Shown here: positions 43,109 to 53,447 of the stretch, piece after piece
Layout of the letters: each line of letters begins with the position of its first letter
How positions within the stretch are numbered: the stretch's first letter is position 1
NCBI RefSeq assembly: GCF_000017205.1
Contig: NC_009656.1
Location: 186,001-250,000 of the forward strand
Origin: Pseudomonas paraeruginosa PA7
GTDB taxonomy: Bacteria; Pseudomonadota; Gammaproteobacteria; Pseudomonadales; Pseudomonadaceae
Direction: 5' to 3'
Length of the DNA: 64,000 nt
The notes under the pieces: generated by a model
What the model was told of the DNA's origin: nothing
What the model saw: only the letters and a program-made list of their open reading frames with translations
Databases searched by the model: none
Program-made: the position numbers and the translations under genes

Positions 43109-44674
43109 ATGTTGGACGCCAATCTTAAAGCCCAGTTGAAGGCCTACCTGGAAAAGGTCAGCCAGCCGTTCGAGATCGTCGCGTCCCTCGATGACAGCGA
43201 CAAATCCCGCGAGCTGCTGGGCCTGCTGCAAGACATCGTCGGCCTGACCGACAAGATCACCCTGAAGACCGACGGCAGCGATGCGCGCAAACCGTCGTTC
43301 TCGCTGAACCGCCCGGGTGCGGACATCGGCCTGCGCTTCGCCGGTATCCCCATGGGCCACGAATTCACCTCGCTGGTGCTGGCCCTGCTGCAGGTAGGCG
43401 GCCATCCCTCCAAGCTCGACGCGGAGGTGATCGAGCAGGTCAAGGGCATCGAGGGCACCTTCGAGTTCGAAACCTACTTCTCGCTGTCCTGCCAGAACTG
43501 CCCGGACGTGGTCCAGGCGCTGAACCTGATGGCCGTGCTCAACCCGAACATCCGCCACGTCGCCATCGACGGCGCGCTGTTCCAGGACGAGGTCGAGGCG
43601 CGCCAGATCATGTCGGTGCCGAGCATCTACCTCAACGGCGAAGTCTTCGGCCAGGGCCGCATGGGTGTGGAAGAGATCCTCGCCAAGATCGACACCGGCG
43701 CCGCCGCCCGCGACGCCGAGAAGCTCACCGCCCGCGAAGCTTTCGACGTGCTGGTGGTCGGCGGCGGTCCGGCCGGCGCCGCGGCGGCGATCTACGCCGC
43801 GCGCAAGGGCATTCGCACCGGCGTCGCCGCCGAGCGCTTCGGCGGCCAGGTGCTGGACACCATGGCCATCGAGAACTTCATCTCGGTGCAGGAGACCGAA
43901 GGGCCGAAGCTGGCGCGAGCGCTTGAAGAGCATGTGCGCCACTACGAGGTCGACATCATGAACCTGCAGCGCGCCAGCAAGCTGGTGCCGGCGAAGAACG
44001 CCGGCGAGTTGCACGAAGTGCAGTTCGAGAGCGGCGGCAGCCTCAAGGCCAGGAGCCTGATCCTCGCCACCGGCGCCCGCTGGCGCGAAATGGGCGTGCC
44101 CGGCGAGCAGGAGTACAAGGCCAAGGGCGTGTGCTTCTGCCCGCACTGCGACGGCCCGCTGTTCAAGGGCAAGCGCGTGGCGGTGATCGGCGGCGGCAAC
44201 TCCGGCGTCGAGGCGGCCATCGACCTGGCCGGCATCGTCGCCCACGTGACCCTGCTGGAGTTCGACAGCAAGTTGCGCGCCGACGCCGTGCTGCAACGCA
44301 AGCTCTACAGCCTGCCGAACGTCGAGGTGATCACCAGCGCCCTGACCAGCGAAGTGAAGGGCGACGGCCAGAAGGTCACCGGCCTGGTGTACAAGGACCG
44401 CAACTCCGAGGAGTTCAAGTCGATCGAGCTGGAAGGCATCTTCGTGCAGATCGGCCTGCTGCCCAACACCGAGTGGCTCAAGGGCAGCGTCGAGCTGTCG
44501 CCGCGCGGCGAGATCATCGTCGACGCCCGTGGCGAGACCTCGCTGCCCGGGATCTTCGCCGCCGGCGACGTGACCACGGTGCCGTACAAGCAGATCGTGA
44601 TCGCCGTGGGCGAGGGCGCCAAGGCTTCGCTGAGCGCCTTCGACCACCTGATCCGGACCTCCGCCCCGGAGTGA
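43109..44674 (+). CDS. ahpF: alkyl hydroperoxide reductase F (NADH-dependent flavoprotein)
   Basis: 521 residues. N-terminal double thioredoxin-like domain (1-200) with the redox pair in CQNCPDV near 129-132, then a thioredoxin-reductase-like part with FAD site [19 protein letters not shown] (near 217), the second redox pair CFCPHCDGP near 345-349 and NAD site [17 protein letters not shown]. Moves electrons from NADH to AhpC. Ends in front of a strong terminator. Confidence 0.97.
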   Translation: MLDANLKAQLKAYLEKVSQPFEIVASLDDSDKSRELLGLLQDIVGLTDKITLKTDGSDARKPSFSLNRPGADIGLRFAGIPMGHEFTSLVLALLQVGGHPSKLDAEVIEQVKGIEGTFEFETYFSLSCQNCPDVVQALNLMAVLNPNIRHVAIDGALFQDEVEARQIMSVPSIYLNGEVFGQGRMGVEEILAKIDTGAAARDAEKLTAREAFDVLVVGGGPAGAAAAIYAARKGIRTGVAAERFGGQVLDTMAIENFISVQETEGPKLARALEEHVRHYEVDIMNLQRASKLVPAKNAGELHEVQFESGGSLKARSLILATGARWREMGVPGEQEYKAKGVCFCPHCDGPLFKGKRVAVIGGGNSGVEAAIDLAGIVAHVTLLEFDSKLRADAVLQRKLYSLPNVEVITSALTSEVKGDGQKVTGLVYKDRNSEEFKSIELEGIFVQIGLLPNTEWLKGSVELSPRGEIIVDARGETSLPGIFAAGDVTTVPYKQIVIAVGEGAKASLSAFDHLIRTSAPE

Positions 44675-44693
44675 TCCCCCCTGTCGAAAGCGG

Positions 44694-44727
44694 AACGCCC
44701 GGGGCGCGACAGCGCCCCGGGCGTTTT
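44694..44727 (+). terminator. intrinsic terminator of ahpF
   Basis: A 14-bp perfect stem (AACGCCCGGGGCGC, loop GACA, complement) ends in TTTT. It lies 20 nt after the ahpF stop and directly before the convergent ppk2 gene, which it could serve as well since the stem begins with AA on the other side. Confidence 0.85.
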
Positions 44728-44747
44728 CATTGGCGCGACCGCCGGCC

Positions 44748-45821
44748 TCAGGCCGGGATATCCAGGTTCGCGTGGCCCGGCGCGGCGGCCGCCTCGGCGT
44801 AGACCTTCTCGTCTTCCTCGATCACCCGCGAGGCCGGCCCCACCAGCAACGGATCGGGCTCATGGGCGATGCGCCGGTCCTTGCCCGGGTAGTCCAGCGC
44901 GTGCAGGAAGTGGCGGATGCAGTTGAGTCGCGCGCGCTTCTTGTCGTCGGACTTGATCACCGTCCACGGCGCGTCGGCGGTGTCGGTATGGAAGAACATC
45001 GCCTGCTTGGCGGCGGTGTAGTCGTCCCACTTGTCCAGCGACTTGATGTCGATGGGCGACAGCTTCCAGTGCTTGAGCGGATCGTCGCGGCGCGAGATGA
45101 AGCGCCGCAGTTGTTCCTCGCGGCTCACCGAGAACCAGTACTTGAACAGCAGGATGCCGCTGTTGGTGAGCATGCGCTCCAGCTCCGGCGCCTGGCGCAT
45201 GAACTCCAGGTATTGCAGCGGCGAGCAGAAGCCCATGACCCGCTCGACGCCGGCGCGGTTGTACCAGGAGCGATCGAAGAAGACCATCTCGCCGGCGGTG
45301 GGCAGGTGCTGGATATAGCGCTGGAAATACCACTGGCCCTGCTCCTGGGAGGAGGGTTTCTCCAGGGCGACGATCCGCGCGCCGCGAGGGTTCAGGTGCT
45401 CCATGAAGCGCTTGATGGTGCCGCCCTTGCCGGCGGCGTCGCGGCCTTCGAACAGGACCACCACGCGCTGGCCGGTCTCCTTCACCCAGCTCTGCACCTT
45501 GAGCAGCTCGATCTGCAGGTCGTGCTTGGCCTTCTCGTACTCGTTGCGGCGCATCCGCGTGTGATAGGGGTAGTTCGCCGGCAGGCTCGCCGAAGTGCTG
45601 TCCTCGCTGCTGCCGTGGGGCGCGCTGGCGACCTGCAGGGCCACCGGCTTCTGGCTGATCGCCTGGATCTCCTCGCGAGCCTTCTGCGCCGGGCTGGCCA
45701 CCCGCGGGCGGCGGGTCGCCGGCTTGCGCGGGGCGCGGCGGGCGGCGGGCCGGGCCGGCTTGGCCGGCTGCGCGGCGGGTTGCTCGGCGGAGGGGGGACT
45801 GACAGTGGGTTCTTCGCTCAT
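44748..45821 (-). CDS. ppk2A: polyphosphate kinase 2 (PPK2)
   Basis: 357 residues. Residues 1-80 are a low-complexity Pro/Ala/Arg-rich tail; the PPK2 domain follows with Walker A FEGRDAAGKGG (near 124-134), HLNPRGARIVALEKPS, Walker B-like EMVFFDRSWYNRAGVERVMGF and the lid region RRFISRRDDPLKHWKLS. It uses polyphosphate to phosphorylate nucleoside mono- or diphosphates, or the reverse. The ATG at 45821 gives 357 residues, the length I recall for the PAO1 enzyme; an upstream frame of 15 more codons is weak. Convergent with ahpF. Confidence 0.93.
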   Translation of the reverse strand: MSEEPTVSPPSAEQPAAQPAKPARPAARRAPRKPATRRPRVASPAQKAREEIQAISQKPVALQVASAPHGSSEDSTSASLPANYPYHTRMRRNEYEKAKHDLQIELLKVQSWVKETGQRVVVLFEGRDAAGKGGTIKRFMEHLNPRGARIVALEKPSSQEQGQWYFQRYIQHLPTAGEMVFFDRSWYNRAGVERVMGFCSPLQYLEFMRQAPELERMLTNSGILLFKYWFSVSREEQLRRFISRRDDPLKHWKLSPIDIKSLDKWDDYTAAKQAMFFHTDTADAPWTVIKSDDKKRARLNCIRHFLHALDYPGKDRRIAHEPDPLLVGPASRVIEEDEKVYAEAAAAPGHANLDIPA

Positions 45822-46098
45822 GCGGGGCTCCTTCCGTTCTACGTTTTCAGCTATGCAGTCCCCCACTCTATGCCCCTGCCGGGGGACGTCCGTTGACCCC
45901 CATCAAACCGCGCCCGGCCGCCGCCGGGAGGAAAGCCTTACACCTCTCCAGAAATCCCTTGTAGGATATCGCCACGCGCGCGGCGTCCCGTCGCCCCGCG
46001 GACCTGGATCAGCAGACAGGGTGAACACTGAGCTGGCTCTCATCAACCGAGGGCCGGCAGCGTTCGCGCCGGCCCGCCGATCCGACGAAGGTCCGCAC

Positions 46099-47448
46099 AT
46101 GTCCCGCACCTGGATTCGCAACCCCCTCGCCATCTTCACCGCCAACGGCCTCGACGCCGCCGGCGGCCTGGTCGTCGAAGACGGCCGCATCGTCGAGCTG
46201 CTCGGCGCCGGCCAGCACCCCGCGCAACCCTGCGCCAGCCAGTTCGACGCCAGCCAGCACGTGGTCCTGCCGGGGCTGATCAATACCCATCACCACTTCT
46301 ACCAGACCCTCACCCGCGCCTGGGCGCCAGTGGTCAACCAGCCGCTGTTCCCCTGGCTGAAGACCCTCTACCCGGTCTGGGCGCGGCTGACCCCGGAGAA
46401 ACTCGAACTGGCCACCAAGGTGGCGCTGGCCGAGCTGCTGCTGTCCGGCTGTACCACCGCTGCCGACCACCACTACCTGTTCCCCGGCGGTCTCGAACAG
46501 GCCATCGACGTGCAGGCCGGGGTGGTCGAGGAGCTGGGCATGCGCGCCATGCTCACTCGTGGCTCGATGAGCCTTGGCGAGAAGGACGGCGGCTTGCCGC
46601 CGCAGCAGACGGTGCAGGAAGCCGAGACCATCCTCGCCGACAGCGAGCGACTGATCGCCCGCTACCACCAGCGCGGCGAGGGCGCCCGCGTGCAGATCGC
46701 CCTGGCGCCCTGCTCGCCGTTCTCGGTGACCCCGGAGATCATGCGCGCCAGCGCCGAGCTGGCGGCGCGCCATGACGTGCGCCTGCACACCCACCTGGCG
46801 GAGACCCTCGACGAGGAAGACTTCTGCCTGCAGCGCTTCGGCCTGCGCACCGTGGACTACCTGGACAGCGTCGGCTGGCTCGGCCCGCGCACCTGGCTGG
46901 CCCACGGCATCCACTTCAATGCCGAGGAGATCCGCCGGCTCGGCGAGGCGGGCACCGGTATCTGCCATTGCCCGAGTTCGAACATGCGCCTGGCCTCGGG
47001 CATCTGCCCGACCATGGAGCTGGAGGCGGCCGGCGCGCCGATCGGCCTGGGGGTCGACGGCTCGGCCTCCAACGACGCCTCGAACATGATCCTCGAGGCG
47101 CGCCAGGCCCTGTACCTGCAACGCCTGCGCTACGGCGCCGAGCGAATCACCCCGGCGCTCGCCCTGGGCTGGGCCACCCGTGGCTCGGCGCGCCTGCTCG
47201 GGCGCGGCGACATCGGCGAACTGGCCCCCGGCAAGCAGGCCGACCTGGCGTTGTTCAAGCTCGACGAGCTGCGCTTCTCGGGCAGCCACGACCCGCTCTC
47301 GGCGCTGCTGCTGTGCGCCGCCGATCGCGCCGACCGGGTAATGGTGGGCGGCACCTGGCGAGTGGTCGACGGTGCCGTGGAGGGCCTCGACCTGGCCGCC
47401 CTGATCGCCCGCCACCGCGCGGCGGCGAGCGCCCTGATCGCCGGTTGA
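46099..47448 (+). CDS. 8-oxoguanine deaminase
   Basis: 449 residues, amidohydrolase superfamily of the AtzA/TrzN branch. Metal-binding motifs are NTHHHFYQTL (His64-66), LHTHLAETLDEEDF, LAHGIHFNAEEI and GLGVDGSASNDAS; TTAADHHYLFPGG is specific for the subgroup. The PAO1 equivalent (PA0142) is the enzyme shown to convert 8-oxoguanine to urate, with weaker activity on isocytosine and guanine. The ATG at 46099 is chosen by homology of the start (MSRTWIRNPLAIFTANG). Likely cotranscribed with or close to nuh downstream. Confidence 0.9.
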   Translation: MSRTWIRNPLAIFTANGLDAAGGLVVEDGRIVELLGAGQHPAQPCASQFDASQHVVLPGLINTHHHFYQTLTRAWAPVVNQPLFPWLKTLYPVWARLTPEKLELATKVALAELLLSGCTTAADHHYLFPGGLEQAIDVQAGVVEELGMRAMLTRGSMSLGEKDGGLPPQQTVQEAETILADSERLIARYHQRGEGARVQIALAPCSPFSVTPEIMRASAELAARHDVRLHTHLAETLDEEDFCLQRFGLRTVDYLDSVGWLGPRTWLAHGIHFNAEEIRRLGEAGTGICHCPSSNMRLASGICPTMELEAAGAPIGLGVDGSASNDASNMILEARQALYLQRLRYGAERITPALALGWATRGSARLLGRGDIGELAPGKQADLALFKLDELRFSGSHDPLSALLLCAADRADRVMVGGTWRVVDGAVEGLDLAALIARHRAAASALIAG

Positions 47449-47482
47449 CGCGGTTGCCGACGGAGGAAGCGCTACGCTTCCT

Positions 47483-47498
47483 CTGTCGGTTCGCATAG
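47483..47498 (+). promoter_or_regulatory. las-rhl box candidate upstream of nuh
   Basis: CT-N12-AG with CTGTC on the left side (CTGTCGGTTCGCATAG), about 59 nt before the nuh start. It fits the quorum-sensing operator consensus except for one position. Established knowledge: nuh expression in P. aeruginosa depends on LasR. CT-N12-AG occurs often by chance, so support is moderate. Confidence 0.5.
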
Positions 47499-47556
47499 GT
47501 CGGCGCGTGGCCCGCGACTGGCTAGACTGTGGCATTCCCCACCAGGAGCCACCCCC

Positions 47557-48609
47557 ATGTCACGCGCCGCCCGCCCCCGCAACCGCTTTTGCCGCCTGCT
47601 GCTAGGACTCGCCCTGCTGATGCCCGCCAGCCTTCCCTTCGCCGCCGCCGAAACGGCCGCGCCGCAATCGCCGCGGACGCTGATCATCGACACCGATCCG
47701 GGCGCCGACGACGTGATCGCCCTGCTGTTCGCCATGGCCTCGCCGAAGGAACTGAAGATCCAGGCGCTGACCACCGTCGCCGGCAACGTGCCGCTGGAAA
47801 AGACCGCGCGCAACGCCCGCCTGGCCCGCGAGTGGGGCAAGCGCCCGGACATCCCGGTCTACGCCGGCGCCCCGCGGCCGCTGCTGCGCACGCCGATCTA
47901 CGCCGCCGACGTGCATGGCAGCGAAGGCATCAGCGGCGTCGAGGTGCATGAGCCGAAGCAGCCGCTGGCCGAAGGCAACGCCGTGGACTACCTGATCCGC
48001 ACCCTGCGCGCGGCGCCGGAGAAGAGCGTGACCCTGGCCATGCTCGGCCCGGAGACCAACCTCGCGCTGGCCTTGACCCAGGCCCCGGACATCGTCAAGG
48101 GTATCCGCGAGATCGTGATCATGGGCGGCGCCCACTTCAACGGCGGCAACATCACCCCGGCCGCCGAATTCAACATCTTCGCCGATCCGCACGCGGCGGA
48201 GATCGTGCTCAAGAGCGGGGCGCCGATCACCATGCTGCCGCTCGACGTGACCCACAAGATCCTCACCAGCCCCGAGCGCATCGCCAGGCTGCGCAACCTC
48301 GGCAACCGGGCCGGCAAGACCGTCGCCGACATCCTCGACGCCTACGTCCAGTACGACATCAAGTACTACGGTCTGGAGGGCGGCCCGGTGCACGACGCCA
48401 CGGTGGTCGCCTACCTGCTCGAGCCCTCGCTGTTCAAGGGCAAGCGGATCAACGTGCAGGTCGACAGCCGCGAGGGCATCACCTTCGGCCAGACCGTGGC
48501 CGACTGGTACGGCGGCCTCAAGCAGCCGGCCAACGTCAACTGGATCAACGAGGGCGACGCCCAGGGTTTCTTCGACCTGCTCGCCGAGCGTATCGCCCGC
48601 CTGCCCTGA
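47557..48609 (+). CDS. nuh: periplasmic nucleoside hydrolase
   Basis: 350 residues: signal peptide (about 1-31, ending FAAAE), then an inosine-uridine type nucleoside hydrolase with the calcium-binding motif IDTDPGADD (44-52), TTVAGNVPLEKTARNA, VIMGGAHFNGGNITPAAEFN and HDATVVAYLL. It splits purine nucleosides such as adenosine and inosine into base and ribose. The export signal means it acts outside the cytoplasm, feeding free bases to uptake. Known as nuh, needed for growth on adenosine and under quorum control. Confidence 0.92.
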   Translation: MSRAARPRNRFCRLLLGLALLMPASLPFAAAETAAPQSPRTLIIDTDPGADDVIALLFAMASPKELKIQALTTVAGNVPLEKTARNARLAREWGKRPDIPVYAGAPRPLLRTPIYAADVHGSEGISGVEVHEPKQPLAEGNAVDYLIRTLRAAPEKSVTLAMLGPETNLALALTQAPDIVKGIREIVIMGGAHFNGGNITPAAEFNIFADPHAAEIVLKSGAPITMLPLDVTHKILTSPERIARLRNLGNRAGKTVADILDAYVQYDIKYYGLEGGPVHDATVVAYLLEPSLFKGKRINVQVDSREGITFGQTVADWYGGLKQPANVNWINEGDAQGFFDLLAERIARLP

Positions 48610-48623
48610 ATCTTTCGGCCGGC

Positions 48624-49247
48624 TCAGCCGTGGTGCCCGGCGAGTTGGCGCAGGGCCTGCTCGGCGTCGCCGACGACTAGCGTTGCCGGCACCGCCAGCA
48701 TCAGGTTGAGCGGCAGGCCGAACTCTTCCAGGGCCATGCCGTCGCGGTCGCGGCTCGGGTCCTGGCCGATCAGCGCGGGAGCGTGGCGGCGGATTCGTTC
48801 GGCGTAGCTGCCGGCGTCGTCGACGTAGCCATAGACCGGCTTGCCGAGGGCGGTGGCGTAGCCGACCTCGAAGGCGGTGCCGCTGTCGGGCTCGGCGCCG
48901 CGGAAGAAGTTCAGGTTGGCCAGCACCGCGTCGGCGCGTTCGATCAGGCCGAGATTGGCGCGGTAGATCCAGGCCGCCTGTTCGCGCGGATCGGCGATGC
49001 GCTTCGGCAAGGCGTTGTCCAGCGGGTAGAGGCCCTCGAAGCCGTAGCGTGCGCAGAGTGCCTTGAGCGCTTCGCCGTGGGCGACGGCGTCGGCGCGGAA
49101 CACATCGGGACCGGCCAGGTAGAGTTTGCGCGGCCTGGCCGCGGCGCGTACGCCCGGCAGGCTGCCGAGCAGGGCGCCGGCGGGCAGCAGCAGGGCTGCC
49201 AGGCGCAGGAAGCTGCGACGGCTGCTGGAACCCTTGGATCGGCTCAT
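48624..49247 (-). CDS. nucleoside 2-deoxyribosyltransferase family protein with Tat signal
   Basis: 207 residues. The N-terminus carries a twin-arginine signal (SRRSFLR near residues 9-15, then a Leu/Ala-rich segment ending GVRAAA). The mature domain has KLYLAGPDVFRADAVAHGE, ANLGLIERADAVLANLN and the catalytic-Glu segment DSGTAFEVGYATALGKPV. Such enzymes exchange or hydrolyse bases on deoxyribosides. A paralogue without a signal is encoded next (49372), and nuh ends 14 nt away in convergent direction. An exported member of this family is unusual. Confidence 0.83.
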   Translation of the reverse strand: MSRSKGSSSRRSFLRLAALLLPAGALLGSLPGVRAAARPRKLYLAGPDVFRADAVAHGEALKALCARYGFEGLYPLDNALPKRIADPREQAAWIYRANLGLIERADAVLANLNFFRGAEPDSGTAFEVGYATALGKPVYGYVDDAGSYAERIRRHAPALIGQDPSRDRDGMALEEFGLPLNLMLAVPATLVVGDAEQALRQLAGHHG

Positions 49248-49371
49248 CGGATGCTCTCCTGGAGGCCGGCCTCCCGGATGGGGCCGTTGTTGTCCAGGAT
49301 TATGGCCGGCAAGCGGCGGGCCGGGCGGCGTCTATCTGCCAGCAGCTAGGCGACGGTTTTCACGCCGCGCT

Positions 49372-49890
49372 TCAGGTGTTCCGGCCGAGATCCTCGGCGA
49401 GACGCAGCAGGGCCTCGCGCGGGCCGCCCGCGACCAGCCGCGAAGGCACCGCCAGCATCAGGTTCAATGGCAGGCCGAAACCCTCCAGTTGCCAGCCGTC
49501 GCGGTCCACGCCGGGGCGCTCGCCGAGCCATTCCGGGGCCAGCCGGGCGAGACGCTCGGCGTAGGCGCCGGCATCGTCGAGATAGGCGTAGACCGGCTTG
49601 CCCAGGGCCAGGGCGTAGCCGACCTCGAAGGCGGTGCCGCTGTCCGGCTCGCTGCCGCGGAACGGGTCGAGGTTGGCCAGCACGCAGTCGGCGCGCTCGA
49701 TCAGGCCGACATTGGCGCGGTAGATCCAGGCGGCCTGGGCGGCCGGCTCGCGGATGTCGGCGGGCAGGGCGTGGTCGAGCGGGTAGAGGCCGACGAAGCC
49801 GAACTCGGCGCAGAGCGCCTTGAGGGTTTCGCCGTGGGCCTCGGCGTCGGGGCGGAAGACGTCCGGCCCGGCCAGGTAGATCGCGGTCAT
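49372..49890 (-). CDS. nucleoside 2-deoxyribosyltransferase family protein, cytoplasmic
   Basis: 172 residues starting directly with the catalytic domain (MTAIYLAGPDVFRPDAEAHG), with DSGTAFEVGYALALGKPVYAY and no signal peptide. About half or more of its residues match the Tat-bearing paralogue downstream, so the two arose by tandem duplication. Acts in the cytoplasm, on deoxynucleosides, probably purine ones given the neighbours. Substrate not fixed by sequence. Confidence 0.85.
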   Translation of the reverse strand: MTAIYLAGPDVFRPDAEAHGETLKALCAEFGFVGLYPLDHALPADIREPAAQAAWIYRANVGLIERADCVLANLDPFRGSEPDSGTAFEVGYALALGKPVYAYLDDAGAYAERLARLAPEWLGERPGVDRDGWQLEGFGLPLNLMLAVPSRLVAGGPREALLRLAEDLGRNT

Positions 49891-50127
49891 CGCGTGCGTG
49901 CCTTGTTACGGAAAGCCAGCGCCCATGGTAGGCCATCGTGGTGGCGCCGGCATGCACCAGGCGATGGCGCGCTGCACCGTCCTGCAGCCGCGCCGGCATG
50001 GCGCGGCACGCAGAAGCGCGGGCTTGAGCGGAGTTGTCCGGGTGGTCAGGTAATTGCATCGGCGGGCGGGCTGAACGCGAAGCCACGTCCGATGGCCAAC
50101 CCTGCACTCACCGGAGCACACCCATCC

Positions 50128-51225
50128 ATGAAACACCGTCGCACGCAATCCCGCACCTCCGTCCTGTGCCGCCTTGCCGCCGTCCTCGGCCTCGGCGCCT
50201 GCGCTCTCGCCGCCGAGGCCGCCGAACCACTGAAGGTCGGCTTCGTCTATGTCGGCCCGGTCGGCGACCACGGCTGGACCTACCAGCACGAACTGGGCCG
50301 CCGCGAACTGGTGGAGCACTTCGGCGACAAGGTGAAGACCAGCTTCGTCGAGAACGTCGCCGAGGGCGCCGATGCCGAGCGGGTCATCCGCAACCTGGCG
50401 AAAGACGGCTACGGCCTGGTCTTCACCACATCCTTCGGCTACATGAACCCCACCGCCAAGGTGGCCCGGCAGTTTCCCAGGGTGACCTTCGAGCACGCCA
50501 CCGGCTACAAGCGCGACAGGAACCTCGGCACCTACCTGTCGCGCTCCTACGAGGGCCGCTACGTCGGCGGCTTCCTCGCGGCGAAGATGACCCGCAGCCA
50601 CAAGATCGGCTACATCGCCTCGTTCCCGATTCCCGAGGTGATCCGCGACATCAACGCGATCCGGCTGGCGCTGGACAAATACGACCCGCAGGCCGAGCTC
50701 AAGGTGATGTGGGTGAACACCTGGTTCGATCCGGGCAAGGAGGCCGACGCGGCCAACGCGCTGATCGACCAGGGCGTCGACGTGGTGTTCCAGCACACCG
50801 ATAGCCCGGCGCCGATCCAGGCCGCCGAGCGTCGCGGGGTATACGCCGTGGGCTACGCCTCGGACATGCAGCACTTCGGGCCGAAGACCGTGCTCACCTC
50901 GATCGTCAACGACTGGGGCCCGCACTATATCCGCTCGGCCCAGGCGGTGATGGACGGCACCTGGAAATCCGAGGACTTCTGGGGCGGCCTGGCCGAGAGC
51001 ATGGTGGTCCTGCCGCTGAACCAGGAGGTGCTGCCGGCGCCGGTGCGGGAAGAGGCGGGCAGGCTGATCGAGTCGATCCGCAGCGGCGCCTTCCATCCCT
51101 TCACCGGGCCGATCCGCGACCAGTCCGGCAAGGAGCGTTTCGCCGCCGGCGTCAGCGCGACCAATGCCGACCTGGCGTCGATGAACTATTACGTGGAAGG
51201 CATCAAGGCCGACCTGCCGAAGTGA
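50128..51225 (+). CDS. BMP-family (Bmp/Med) substrate-binding protein
   Basis: 365 residues. Signal peptide with MKHRRTQSRT start and a hydrophobic stretch; LGAC at 22-25 could be a lipobox, or cleavage may fall after AEA (29-31). The mature part is a BMP/PnrA-type binding protein: KVGFVYVGPVGDHGWTYQHEL, YEGRYVGGFLAAKMT, VVFQHTDSPAPIQAAE. PnrA-type proteins bind purine nucleosides. The start at 50128 has CGGAG 11 nt upstream. It has no permease next to it and is the most likely partner of the ABC transporter encoded at 38616-42234. Confidence 0.88.
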   Translation: MKHRRTQSRTSVLCRLAAVLGLGACALAAEAAEPLKVGFVYVGPVGDHGWTYQHELGRRELVEHFGDKVKTSFVENVAEGADAERVIRNLAKDGYGLVFTTSFGYMNPTAKVARQFPRVTFEHATGYKRDRNLGTYLSRSYEGRYVGGFLAAKMTRSHKIGYIASFPIPEVIRDINAIRLALDKYDPQAELKVMWVNTWFDPGKEADAANALIDQGVDVVFQHTDSPAPIQAAERRGVYAVGYASDMQHFGPKTVLTSIVNDWGPHYIRSAQAVMDGTWKSEDFWGGLAESMVVLPLNQEVLPAPVREEAGRLIESIRSGAFHPFTGPIRDQSGKERFAAGVSATNADLASMNYYVEGIKADLPK

Positions 51226-51297
51226 ACCCTGGCCTCGTATGAGACAAGACGCCGAGCGCAGGCACTTTCCGTACAGGGCCCATCGAGGAGAGCGCGA

Positions 51298-52260
51298 GTG
51301 GACCGTCTACCCATCATCGACATCGCCCCGCTCTACGGCGCCGACCGCGGCGCCTGGAACGACGTGGCGCGGCGGATCGACCAGGCCTGCCGCGAGTGGG
51401 GCTTCTTCTATATCGCCGGGCACCCGTTGCCGGCCGCGCGCTTCGAAGCCCTGCTGGCGGCGGCGCGGGAGTTCTTCGCGCTGCCCGTCGAAGAGAAGCT
51501 GAAGATCGATATCACCCGCAGCCGCAACCATCGCGGCTACGGCGCGATCGCCACCGAGCAGCTCGACCCGGCGTTGCCCAGCGACTTCAAGGAAACCTTC
51601 GACATGGCCCTGCACCTGCCGGCGGAGCATCCGGACGTGGGCGCCGGCACGTCCTTCTACGGGCCCAACCGGCACCCCGACCTGCCCGGCTGGGAGGCGC
51701 TGCTGGAGGGGCATTACGCCGACATGCTGGCGCTGGCCCGTACCGTGCTGCGCGCCCTGGCCATCGCCCTGGGGATCGAGGAGGACTTCTTCGACCGCCG
51801 CTTCGAGCAGCCGGTCAGCGTGTTCCGCCTGATCCACTATCCGCCGGCCGCCGACCGGCAGAGCGCCGACCAGCCCGGCGCCGGCGCGCACACCGACTAC
51901 GGCTGCGTGACCCTGCTCTACCAGGACGCCGCCGGCGGCCTGCAAGTGCAGAACCGCCAGGGCGAATGGATCGACGCACCGCCGATCGACGGCACCTTCG
52001 TGGTCAACATCGGCGACATGATGGCGCGCTGGAGCAACGACCGTTATCGCTCGACCCCGCACCGGGTGCTCAGCCCGCGCGGAGTGGACCGTTATTCCAT
52101 GCCGTTCTTCGCCGAGCCGCACAGCGACACCGAGATCCGCTGCCTGCCGGGCTGTTTCGACGCGGACAATCCGCCGAGGTACCCGCCGACCACCTGCGGC
52201 GAGTGGCTGACCTCGCGCTTCGCCCAGACCTATGCCTATCGGCGCGGCGAGACGGCCTGA
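51298..52260 (+). CDS. Fe(II)/2-oxoglutarate-type oxygenase (isopenicillin N synthase-like)
   Basis: 320 residues. N-terminal DIOX_N domain (1-120, with PIIDIAPLYG and WGFFYIAGH) and the double-stranded beta-helix with iron ligands His198, Asp200 (GAHTDYGCVTLLYQD) and His255 (YRSTPHRVLSP), and Arg266 with Ser268 for the 2-oxoglutarate carboxylate. GTG start with GAGGAG upstream. Lies between the binding protein and adenine deaminase, 72 nt after the former, so a role in purine or related base oxidation is conceivable; the substrate is unknown. Confidence 0.88.
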   Translation: MDRLPIIDIAPLYGADRGAWNDVARRIDQACREWGFFYIAGHPLPAARFEALLAAAREFFALPVEEKLKIDITRSRNHRGYGAIATEQLDPALPSDFKETFDMALHLPAEHPDVGAGTSFYGPNRHPDLPGWEALLEGHYADMLALARTVLRALAIALGIEEDFFDRRFEQPVSVFRLIHYPPAADRQSADQPGAGAHTDYGCVTLLYQDAAGGLQVQNRQGEWIDAPPIDGTFVVNIGDMMARWSNDRYRSTPHRVLSPRGVDRYSMPFFAEPHSDTEIRCLPGCFDADNPPRYPPTTCGEWLTSRFAQTYAYRRGETA

Positions 52261-53310
<1,050 letters not shown>

Positions 53311-53360
53311 GGGCCGGCGGGGTTCCACCGGGCGTTTCGTCGTCACCGGCTTCTCGGCAT

Positions 53361-53380
53361 TGATGATAAGCATTATCATT
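53361..53380 (+). promoter_or_regulatory. Fur box ahead of the sigma-factor gene
   Basis: ATGATAA-GCA-TTATCAT is a perfect 7-bp inverted repeat and matches the Fur consensus core (GATAATGATAATCATTATC) closely. It stands about 70-87 nt upstream of the sigma factor start and should repress the cassette when iron is plentiful. Confidence 0.8.
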
Positions 53381-53447
53381 TGAGGGTCTGCGCAGCATCC
53401 CCATGGCGCCGTTCCGGCGCCGGCTTTCGTGCAGCCGTCCCTCACCG

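Noticed and set aside
49126..50127. Long upstream extension of the binding-protein frame over the two deoxyribosyltransferase genes
   Set aside because: Antisense shadow; the signal peptide beginning at 50128 defines the start.
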